Of a stretch of 37,683 nucleotides of DNA, positions 10,410-22,400 are shown piece by piece. The notes beneath the pieces were generated by a model, which saw nothing but the letters and a program-made list of their open reading frames with translations, was not told the origin of the DNA and searched no databases. Numbering within the stretch: position 1 is the stretch's first letter; each line of letters starts with the position of its first letter. The DNA comes from Apostichopus parvimensis (taxonomy: Eukaryota; Echinodermata; Holothuroidea; Aspidochirotida; Stichopodidae), in assembly GCA_000934455.1 (NCBI GenBank), contig KN891917.1, forward strand, positions 1-37,683, given 5' to 3'. The translations under genes and the position numbers were made by a program.

Positions 10410-13400
10410 CTGAAAAAGAATATACAGCTTGATTAATTGTTTATCCTCTAACTAAAATGCACAATCATAATAAAAATTGTCAACTTTTTAGAGTGCCACA
10501 AAGTCAATATTTTTCTGCTACAATCCTCCAACAAGTTTTGGACGGAAGACATGCAACCCCCCATAATCCTTTGCGACCGAGTCTGGTCATTTCTTAGGGA
10601 AAGGAGTGTTGCCTACAGACATTCCAAGGAATTTGGGAGCTCTTAAGGAGTGGACAGGGTTGATAAGGGGGTAATATTGGGGGGTCATTCCTCACAACAC
10701 TTGGGGAAAATTTTTATATTTTAGACCCATTTTTTTCATACAACCAAAATTGAAAAAGACACAACCTGTACAAACTTTGGTTTCCAAGAAATGGATCGAA
10801 ATACTTTTTTTTCCAGACACAGGCAGTAGGTGTTATCACCTTTGAACTAAATTAAATAACGAACACAGCTCCTTTCAAACCTATACGTTGTTTTAACTTA
10901 TAATTCTGCATCATTCTGGTTACAAGCGTTGCCAGATTTAGACCTCTGGGGGCCCCCCGGGCACTTCAGGTTCGGTGGGCCTCTCATACACAGAAATTGA
11001 AATGCACGGCAAATGACCAAATTTAGACAAGTTATACATACATAGAAAGGTAAAATGAGTTATATATCTAAAGTAAATACATGTAAATACATGCCAGCAA
11101 TACTCCAAGTAGATATTTAGGTAAGACAAATTACAAATTTTTTTTTTTGATAAGCAAACTAAGTTTTAATTATGATATTTTGTATACAGCAGGCCCCTCT
11201 GGCAGGTATGGGGGGTCAGAGGGCAAATGCCCCTTTTGCCCCCCTATAAATCCAGCATTTGGTCACCCCGATATAGCTACTAACCATACACATATACTCT
11301 GACACAGACAGGATTGTGTCCCACATATTCCTGTAACATTTCATTGCTTTGTTTGCGGCATTCAAATAAGAATGACTTTAGGCACAAAATTAATTTTGAT
11401 ATGTCAGGGACCGTTCAAAACGACAGCACTATCGGTCCTGGTTGTGTGTCTATATTCCAATTTTAATTTTTGAGAAAGGCCTGTTAAACATCTGAGACTC
11501 ATTAATTAAAGTGACTGAACTACTTAGTCTAACACACTGACCTTAAGGTCACTTCCTCAGATGCAACACATTTAAACATTGGTGAATACAAGACCTCTAT
11601 GTGTCTAAACTAACAAGTTTTAAAATATGAGTTTGTCAAGGATTAAATGGTGTTGACTGTCACACAAGGTTGTTCTTATGAAGTCAAAAGAACACGTTTT
11701 GTTTAAATTATTATAATTTATAAAACAATGGCATAACATTAAACATTTAGGACTACCCTGAGGGGACTGATGTCGCACAAAAATTTAGCCTTAAAGGAGC
11801 TTTCCATAAATTTAGCATATTCTTTAGGTGGATATCTGTGCAAACTGAAATAACTATACAAACAATATTGGCACTCATTTTTTTTTCTGGACTATGATGT
11901 AACATGGATCAAACTCTGCCTATAGTCATCATTCAAAGGTAACTTGGGTGAACCGGATGTGTCTCCACGTAATGTATGGACGGGACAGGATTGTGGATCT
12001 ATTCAACTAATGCAAACAACATGTTTAACTAACAAACAGTTTCACAAGAATCACCGGTTACAAACTTTGATAGATCTAATAATAATTCCATGGAATCGTT
12101 CACTACCAGCGTATGCTCAATGCATCCATCACAATCAACCGGTATATCTATTGTCACGTTGGATATTTCCCTATTGTAAACAGAAACAAAAGGGTAAACA
12201 AACAAAAGAGGCGTATTTTGACTTTGATCTGGAGTCGAGTAGCATTTCCGTTCATCTGTTGAGCCACGAGACCCAAAATGATCGCAATCAGATAAATTAT
12301 GACCGGAGGTATTGTTAGATAGTAGGGATGGCTCTGTCAGTAAATGTTTTATTTACAGTAGAGCCTACACTCCATGGGAGGGATTACGGGGGGGCAAGAG
12401 GGGGCATTTGCCCCCCCACTTTTTCCCAAATCTTAGTTCACTTTTTTGTCATTTTTGCAGATAAATGTGCACAACCCTAATCGAAATTATTCCCCCACAA
12501 CAGCTCTATCAAATAGGCCTATTTGTTTCGAATCTAAGTCGAATTTGTGTTTAAGATCGTAACATGTAGCGTGCAGAATAACTGGAGCTGGAGCTAGCAC
12601 ATGGTTCGCAGCACAGGTTACGAATCCTGGAGCTAACACACTAGCGATTCAATTCTGCATGTGATGAATCCGCGGCATGTGCTACAGTGCTAGCTTCAGG
12701 AATTGATTTTCAACGTTGCTGCTCTACAGAATGCGTTGAATAACTAAATCCAGAGAAACGATTTACGAAAGCCAGATTTGCATATTGGGTATATCAATAA
12801 TTAAATTCAATACACTGACACATGACACCCCCCCCCTCCCCGTGTCATTCAACAATATGCAATGGCATATGCCGATGTAATTTCTTTACTGCTCGAAATC
12901 ACCCCTCCTCGACTTCAGTGGCGACGGAACCGGTCGACTTGAGGGGCTTATCCCCCATGAAAAAAAGTAGGGGGGGGTAAAGGTATGTTCAGCCCCAATA
13001 TTTGCCAAGTGCTCCAAGAAGTGGGGACCGCGGGGAGAATTTCAAAGTGGTTGCTGAACATATTCTTGATCGGTCCAATGCACAATATACTAATAATTTT
13101 AGGGGGAAAGAACTGTCTAGATGCGATTTATTGTTACCAAAGGTGTCATTTTTGCTGATCTAGGATTTCCTTTTTGCTTAAATTTCGACGCGCCGCGCCA
13201 ACTGATGGTGGTGCACCGCCTAAATAGTGACGTATAAGCTTCAGTTGTACATCACCATATAAGTTCTTCTATCCGTCCTCCCTAAATTTAAACACGTTCA
13301 TTAATTGTTTAGATGCAATTTAAAGCCTATATGGGTGTTAAGTTTACCGATCTAAGGGTACCTTTCACCGAAAATTTCGACGCTCCTTGCCAACCGATGA

Positions 13401-16400
13401 TGGCGCTCCGCTTAGATAGTGACGTATAACAAAAGTTGTACATCACCATCTGACCATATGTTCTACTATCAATCCTCTTCAAATTTTTAAACAATAATTA
13501 ACTATCTAGATACAAATTGCAGACATGAGATCCATATTTCAAAGATGGGTACATGCAGCTTAGAGCACTCGGGAAGTGCCGTTTCCGGCCATCTGGAGGG
13601 TTTGTAAAGCCAAAAAATTTCTTGTACGCTCCGCGCCAACCAATGGTGGCGCTCCGCTTAGATAGTCTTGCTGGCAGGTTTGCCCCCCCACTTTCAAAAC
13701 TCAAATCCTGCCCCTGCTACACTCATTGGTGTAAGTATGACTAAATATCGGACTAAATACTGGACTCAATATGGGACTAAATACAGGACTAACTATAGGA
13801 CTAAACATCAGACTGCAGGATAAAAGTACTAAAAGTAGGACAAAATTTTAGGATTGAATGTGAAGTGTTGATTAAGACGTTAAAGAAACTTGTTGCCATC
13901 TGGCTGCTCCCCAACCTCTACGATGAATTTTCCATTGCACCCCCTCTGTTCACCAACATTCTACCAGTCCCCCTTGCCATACCTTGCCCTCTCCAGCCCC
14001 TTGAAAGCCACAATGTATATGCTTTAGTTTGTAATAAAAAAAATGAATTATGAAGATATCATCACCCTCTCCCCCCTCCCCCCACCCGCTCCCCACCTTA
14101 AATCTTTCTGGGCAAATTTGGAACCAAAAGAAGTTTACACCCATGATGGAATGAACACCAATATATAATATTTGTTGCATATAGTATTGAAGGATAGATA
14201 GTATAGTATATACCATACCAATATATAATCCTGTTAGGACTATCCAATCAACTACTTAGACATGTATTTTGTTGCAGCTTAAAATTGTTCAGTGCAAACA
14301 CTGATTTATGTGGGCAAAGGACTTGAATAGCATGCACCTTTAATAATTTACAAAGTGCAAACAACCAATAGTACAGAATGCAGGAGGCGCATATCAAGTG
14401 ATTGCCGTGTCAACCAGTAACTGGAGCATGTAATTATGTCGGTATCAATGTGCTCCTCCGTCCATTGTGACCATGGAACACTTCACTGGAAGAAAATGTT
14501 TCAGTTGAGTGGCAAACATTTTGTTTCTTGGTCTGTGAGTGACTGAAATATTTACACAGCGATCTCAGCTACTGTACTTACAGCAAATTCATTTATCAAG
14601 TTTATGACCGATTTCCCTCGGCACACAAAGTACTTCACTTCTAGAAGGATTCGAATAAAGGTTATATGTCATACATAGTTCACACTTGAGTTTCAACTTG
14701 ATATGTTAAAGCCAAACGGAAACTTCCAGCAGGTGCAAACCCTAAAACTAAGTGCTAGAAATATTGAGGATGTTTGACTGATCCTAACGTTCCAGTGAGG
14801 CCCAGTGTATCATGAACAGCAAATAAAAGTAGTGTTACAATTTGACCCATGTGACCATTTCTTTTCTTTTTTTTCGATCTTTCTAGCATATTCGAAGCTA
14901 AATGTTCTTAATATCAGTGCAGTTCCCTGATTGTATCTAAAACAATGATTAAGACTCATCTCACTGAATGAAAGTGAAAGCATTCCAGGAGTGGCTGAGA
15001 TATTTCCCAGAGTATATATGAGTCCTGTTGCAAAGAATGGCCCAGATCGGCTGAGGGGACTGGACTTGGGTGAGGTGTTACCTAATTGGTTGCTTTGATA
15101 ATAGCTTTCAGGGGTTACACATGGGTACAGGCTAGAGTACAGTGGGACATAACTTGGGTACAAAGCAGCACAGGGTTCAAGGAGGGTACAAAACAGTTAT
15201 GGGCATGGGTAAATGTGCGGGCAATTTTTCTCCAGATGGTAACAAGATTTGATGTAATTTGAAGGATTAAAAGGCTGATCATCTTGGCAAATTTTGGTTG
15301 TGTGAGAAGTATCTTTTTCCAATAGAAAAATTCTGAAACATTAACCCAAAGCAAAGCAAAGGCAGTGATTACTGGGGAGTAATCACAAGATTGTAATCCA
15401 CAATAATGGATTTATAAGTTGACCCGTCTCCGATTAAATATTTTGACCTTCTTTTGTAAAAGATGACAATTTCGACGCCCTCCTACTTTCATGCACGGAT
15501 CCCTCTACGACGCAGAAACTTCCTTTTTCCAGGTAAAAGATGTTAAATTAGACCGAGAGCTGATGCTCGTGGTCAATCCAGCAGCTGTTCCCTCAGTGTC
15601 TGGAAGTGGCTAAGGGAAGTCTAAGCAGCTATAGGCTTCCTCTAACCCCAGAAATCAACCAATTCAATTTCCCTAGATTAGTCTGTACAAGATGTTACCT
15701 CGTGACAGATCGCAGTAGCACATGACTTTTATATCGCCCCCGTCAAGTTGGGTAAAGGATACCTCTGAACCTGTGATACTTGAAAGAATGAATCCATTCT
15801 TGATCTCAAAGAGTGGCAATATTTAGAGTGTAGGATTATGGGAAAATCCCAGGAAGAATACAATGTTGATGAACCCCTTCACGAGGGCCTATATTATGAA
15901 CAGGAGCTGATGTAACCAAACCTCAGCTATGTGACCACGCATTAGAGATTGTAGGATAGGAGCAGAAGGGGAGAGGAAATCAAGTTTATTTTATGACAGA
16001 AGTTTTCAGCCAAAAGGTGCCACTGGTTCAGTTCAAACAAAAGGGAATGCCTGGCCCACCCCAACCCCTTGCTTATGCCATTGTTTGGAAACACTTGAAG
16101 AATCTGCCATGAAAACAAAACCCAGAAGCAAACTAGAACCTACTGATCAACCTACTGATGACCACTGTCACCCCTCCCCACCCACCCCCACCCATTCACC
16201 CCTGACATTACCATTGAAGGATTGCAAGTTATGTACCAATCACTTACAGAGCCACACTGTGATATAAGATAACCATGCAGTGATTTCTTTCAGACTAAAT
16301 CCTAATAAAGAACTTACATTGCGAGGACCAAAATGTTGAAGCAACTGAGGAATTGGTAAAATGAAATCACACTGGATTTCTCCAGGACATGAACTGGAAA

Positions 16401-19400
16401 AGATATGAAGTTCTCTTTATACTGCACAATGCTAACTTCAGACCAGGAGGGGGTGTGTGATGAACTAACTACCGCAGTGTAACATGAGTCGAAGGAGGGA
16501 TGGAATTATGTTTTATTTTTGAAACCGATTCGATCCAGACACTGTTGAGCATGCATGTAAATATTTTGTGAAAGGAGGTCAAAGACTTTTCCCAACACAG
16601 TTGAACTTTATTGACCCCCCAAAAAAAAGGTGTTTTTTACTCACAACTTTTCTAGGTCTTCCACGAGGCCTCCCTGGTCTTCTCCTCTGTAATTAGAAAT
16701 GATTTCAATCAAATGGTTTCATTCAGTTCTTTCCTTTCCTGTTATCTTTATTTAGACTTTGTCTGATAACACTGAGTAACAACACACACATCATTTCAAT
16801 AATGTGTTCCTTTCTTGGAAAAACGCTACTTTTGTCAATATTTTGTAAGCTATTCACTACTTTCAGTGTGTGCACAGACAACTTTCCCTTTCGCTTCCAG
16901 CCCTTTTTCGGTGATGGCGAACATTGACCTCAAATAACTTCCCCTACAGACCACAGACACGGTCAGTGATCTACGTGATGTCAAGGACAAGCCTGACCCC
17001 GCTTGACCGTACCTTGCAACTAGTCATTTTTCTTATCAATTACATGTTTCCTTTCCTTTCCCTAAACAAAACATTAACACCTAAAGGAATGGTTCACTAG
17101 TGCTGTGCATCCAAACAACACAACCTCAGTCTCCCAGTTTTCCTAATCTACAAAGACTATTGAGGGCGCTATCTGTTATGAAGATCAATCTATTAGCCAG
17201 GCACCGCTACCAATGCTTTTGGCTAGTTGAGGTGATTCTTTTGGTTGGTATACACTTACTGGTATCATAGTCATTTTCTTCTTGTTGGGACTTCCCTTTG
17301 GCCTACCTCGCCCTCTCTTTGCTGGGCTCCCATCTCCGCTGTCCTTGAAAAGGAAAAGTAGAATACACATGATAAAGCAAAATATCTACGGGGTCTATAT
17401 ATAAGCACAAAGAATGGAGCTACTTGCTACAAAGGTGTCACAACAATCGAATTGTCGAAATGTACCAAAGCTGAGACTTGCTAAGAACTGGGTAGTGAAT
17501 GTTATCATTTCTTTGGTGTGAAATCACTTGCTATGCAAGTATATATGAATAAACCCAGCCACGTGAGATCGAGTCCGGAAATGATTCCTTGCCACTGTTT
17601 ATGTGAGAACATTGCACGTGACCCTGCACACAGAGGATTTTGACCTCTGGTGACCTCAAATGACCTTTGACCTCTATTAGAAACCACAAATTTGTTTACC
17701 CACCAAGCTGGATCTACCAAACGTTACTTATGGGAGCCATTGTGTCATTTTCTTTTAGATTTGGCTTCTAGTGACCTCTGAATCCACAAACCATGTATGC
17801 AATCAACCCGTTGTGTACATTTTGAGTAGTCACACTCGCCATCACCATGGCAACGATTTCTTTGGCCATCAGCAAGGAATCAGAAATGAAAACAGTGGTG
17901 GTGTTCATTTTTGTGGATTTCGTCATTCACTCATCTGGACTAAGATTCTGTTCACGTATCAGAACTTGCTAGAGTCATGTTAGTTGTATGTGAATCTGAG
18001 AGGATAGCATGGTGGGTTTGATCATGGTGCAGTAAAGACAAAATTCACTCATTATTTAGGTTTGCAATGAGTTGATAACATTGTTGTGTAATAACGCTTT
18101 ACACTGATGCACAAGTTCTGAATAGAGTGATAACATGCAAAATTGTATGCATAAAAGTTGACCGATTTCCTTAAAAACGATGCGAGTGTCTAATATGATT
18201 TGGTTGTGGTACTGAATGATGTGTAAGTTAAGTATTAAGCATCTCTGATTGGTGGAAGACGAACATGTGATAGCAAAGTGTGCAAACATAGCAGATGAGC
18301 TCCACTCGTGTTTACGGTAACAGATCAGTCAAGAATCACTCCTGAATCTTATTAAATAAACCATCATTCAAATCAACTATTTGCTTGTGTGACCTTTAAC
18401 CCTTGCATCTTGTCGTGTCGTTCCTTGCCATGCCACCAAACATTGAAAATTAAATTCAAGGAGTCGAGGCGACATAACAAAACATGCACATTTATGTTTT
18501 GAAAAAAATAATTCAAACTCCAGGATATTTACATAGAAGAATCATTGTTAATTTTGGCACTCTTTTGATATGTGTTATGGTGCAGTTTACTTGAAACCGC
18601 GCACACTAAAGGTCACTTGGACCACCACAAATGAGTACCATCTTTTGTGTTAAAGTAAATATATCAAGTACAATAAGAAAGGTCTGGAGAGAAAGAATTT
18701 GGGATTCTTTTTTCATGCCTTACACTGGCTGATAAATAGGAATGCTAGCAAAGGAGAAGTTACTTGATATTGATAATTTGAACATCAGCTTTACAAATGG
18801 ACATCATGGTTTGACAGTTTATGTGTAAACCACATAGACTTGGACATATCTAAACATTTACTATGATTTAATCTATTTTACTATTTACATACTTCTGAAT
18901 TTGTTTTGGACTATATGCGTTTTGGACTCTTTTTTTTAAATTTTTATTATCGTTTAGTATGTGTGTTTTTTACATTGTTGCTTTATGCTTTTACATTTTA
19001 TGCCTAATTGGTTCTATATATTTATTATTTAGGTGTATGTTACTATTTGTTTTTAGGTTTTACATTTGTAAAGCGCTTTGAGCAGCTTTGCTGATTATGC
19101 GCTATATAAATATTAATTACTTACTTACATATATGCTTTACAAATGTACATCATGGTTGCTGGACTCATGGTTTGACAGTTTATGTGAAAAACACATACT
19201 GTAATAGGAAAACTTGCTACCACACTTCAAGTTAGGATTACTTTTACCACTGCCACGGTGAAATCATGAAATTTATGAAAGTGTATCATGATTGGCAATC
19301 TGCTATATATAATAGATATCTAGAACAGTTTATTGCACCATCCATATCAAGGTCAAACAGTTCAATGACTTGTTACTCTGCTTTGATTCTTGAAATTTCG

Positions 19401-22400
19401 GGCAATTTGTTTATTTTGGCAGTTAGTTTTATATCAATGTTCCTTAATGTAGGTTACACATTTCAAGTTTTGTATCTTCGTTGTCATGTATGAGCTCAGG
19501 TTACCAGTTGTTTGTTTTTGCACTTCACATCATTATCTGATGTGTACTTGTAGTGTATTTTACTCACCAGTGTTGCAACTAATTTACTCTTGTTCGGGCT
19601 TCCCTTTGGTCGGCCTCTGCCACGTTTGCTTGGACTACCATCGCTGCTCTGAGAAATTAAGAATTCTTCTTTTTAATTCATTCATTTTAAACGACACGTT
19701 GATTAAACAAGTTTACAGAATCAAGCTATATTGTTAATAGATTTCAGTTCACCATGCCACTGAAAATATATTGAAAAATATAGCTTATTCAACTCGAAAA
19801 GATGGCTTGTAAGAAAACTGGGTTATTCTGTAATGATCAATGCATTAATGATAGGAATACTGCCTGAATGTCACTTCAAATATGATATTATTATTAATGT
19901 CAGCAATACCAGATATTAATCAAGCCATGACTTTGGGACTTTGCTTTTAATTGATAGTAATGTACATAGTAATACTGTAATCCAGTTTTCATGATTGGAT
20001 ATTATTGAAATTAAGATTGGGAATATTCAGTAACATACACTGGAGGAAAAAGAAGCGAAAACTGTCCATATGAGACTGGAAACTTTTGACATACTGAAAA
20101 ATAGGAATTTTGGAACAGAAGCAGCTGCTTTATTGAAGTTTACACTTTACAGCTTGCCCAAAATTTGGTCAAAACAGGTTGCATTTGACACATAACTCTT
20201 CCACTTTTCATGCAGCAGATAAAAAGTCTTCTTGAGATATTTTGAAAATGACAACTTGTGTTAATTCTGAAAAGACAAACAACTGAACTCTAGATCTGAA
20301 GTGAACTTGCACTTGAACTGAACTAACCCTAACTTGAACTGAAGAATCAAAAACTCATTAAATACTTTAAAAACGAAAGGAACTTTGTTCTTACTGATGA
20401 CTTCTTTGTTTTGCTTCCCTTTGGTCGACCTCTACCTCTTGGCATTCCCAGAATTTTCTGAAACAAAAAAGGAAAATATGAAAATTTAGGAAGTGCATCC
20501 TTTTCAAGCTTCTACCATGATGACAAATGTGGAGTTTCAAGAAGGTAACTGTTAGATTCACTCCCCAACCAAGACTGCCACCAAATGGTCCCAAGGATCT
20601 TTCTTTCATTTCATACAACTTGAAAATCTATTAAGCAATGTTTCTGTTAAGCAATGTTTCTGTTAAGCAATGTTTCTGTTAAGCAATGTTTCTGTTAAGC
20701 AATCTATTAAGCAATGTTGCCAACAGTACAGTAGGCGAGTTGCACTTACAGTTAACACTAGGTGAGCACTATATAACACATTTAATGTGGTAGGCTACAT
20801 ATCACATCTCATACACAGTTTCATAGAATCCGTTAATGGAGTAGCAGTTCACCATGTTTGACTTCAATGCATAATATAAATGGTAAATTGCTTAAGAGCT
20901 CCTCTGCATTTTGTAAAAACAGCATCAATAACTTTCAAAAACTACAAGACGTGTAGTTTTCTTCACAATTTTCATTCAATCATGGTCTTCAATCATGGTG
21001 AATTTCTGATGAAGATCTCAACAAATAGTTTGGTTGAACTTACCAATTGTCTTTCTCTGCTGATGCTACCTTTTGGCCTTCCTCTTGGTTTCTTCTCTGT
21101 CGGCTCTGGAGGCTGTAGGGTGATTAGAAAAATAGATATGATTATTATAACAAAACTCTCTTTGTGGAATGCCTGGGAAATGGAATGAATTCTTCCATCA
21201 AATACTGCATTTCATAAATTGTGTTCATTATGTAATTAAGCTGCATAAATTAATATTTTGTAAAAAAAGAGTATGGACAATATACTGTATGTACAGTATT
21301 TAAATTGAAAAAAATATAAAATGAAACCAACTACTTTAAAGAGTATGTAATGTATCAAAATCATGACACCCACAAAGCAGATGATTGGTCAGGATACCAG
21401 CAGACAGGGAGATGGCAAGAGTTGATTTCATAAACATTTTCAAAATGCTTCTAATAGATTAGTACAGTTTTTACTTACTGGTTTTCTGTTTTTGTTGAGA
21501 CTGCCTTTTGGCCTACCTCTGGGCCTCTTTATTTTTGGCTCACCAGTGTCCTGAAATAAAAAAGAAAGATATTTAGCTCAGAAAATATAAAATTAAAGAC
21601 CTCAGTTTCCACATTTCCAAAAAGAATTTGCATACCTGTTATTCTGGTCCACAAAAAGGCCGAGCTAATGATTCAAGAATCAGGCGTTAAAGTAAATACT
21701 CAACCATTTTGATATTAAGCAAAGGCCTAAAAAGTTGTCATCCCAGCATTTTTGTTTCTTAATTTTTTTGATATTATTTCAAGCAAGGTCACTGAACTCA
21801 GCAATAAAGGAAATGGGAAGGATAATGTCTTCTCTACAAGCCCCCCCAATTTAGGCAAGAGAACATTGCTTAATACAGAGAAATTTCGTTCAAAGTCAAG
21901 TACAACTGTACAAATATTTTATGTGCAATTGTGATGATGAGTTAAAACTAAGACATTTTAGCGGGAAAGGTCGTGACAGCAATAAAGTGCAAATTTTACT
22001 CGAGAATGAAAATATCCTGGCTGCTATGGAGACCATTCACAAATACAAAATTTACAACAACAACAACAACCAAAAATACAATGTGGTGTACGAGCATTGC
22101 TAATTCTATTACTTTTATAAAAATATATAATTGGTGAGTCATTGTTTATAATATCTTTTCCTAAATGTCAGTATTATTTTTTTTTTCTAGCTTTCAGTAT
22201 GAAGCAAGACACAGTTAATCTTATCCCATGTTCTGGTAGCAAACACACACACAAAAAAAGATCACATTCAATATGCTTTTATGTACAAGTCATAAACGAA
22301 AGATTGTGGATTGGAAAGATCATGGTACCAATAATATTTTGTTATATTTCGTTTGGTAAAACAGAGCATTTCTGTTGGGCTAATGCCACTTTTAAACAAC

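Larger units (their letters stand above)
10410..16644 (-). other. Intron 7 of the HMGA-like gene (6.2 kb)
   Basis: Separates the last hook exon from the acidic tail. It contains possible DNA-transposon remnants (10929-11275 and about 12365-13725) and a 12-bp minisatellite (13739-13814). Human HMGA2 has a 33-bp exon at this place; no obvious counterpart was recognised here, but one so short could be missed. Confidence 0.55.
17344..19567 (-). other. Intron 5 of the HMGA-like gene (2.2 kb)
   Basis: Lies between the paralogous exons 5 and 6. It carries a cluster of TGACCT half-sites with two CACGTG boxes (17560-17673) and an L2/CR1-like LINE 3' end (18838-19131) flanked by a direct repeat. No additional hook exon was found. 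Confidence 0.6.

Noticed and set aside
10232..10432. Plus-strand open frame rich in Pro and Leu
   Set aside because: It is the antisense image of the GAG/GAA-coded acidic exon; the minus strand has a splice acceptor, the right phase and a family match.
14810..15163. 117-residue minus-strand open frame inside intron 7
   Set aside because: Low-complexity Ser/Tyr/Pro sequence with no AT-hook or acidic character; it does not fit the phase and style of the gene.
17185..17370. 61-residue minus-strand frame taken as a stand-alone small AT-hook protein
   Set aside because: It is exon 6 read through its acceptor and its GTAAGT donor; the flanking residues are intronic.
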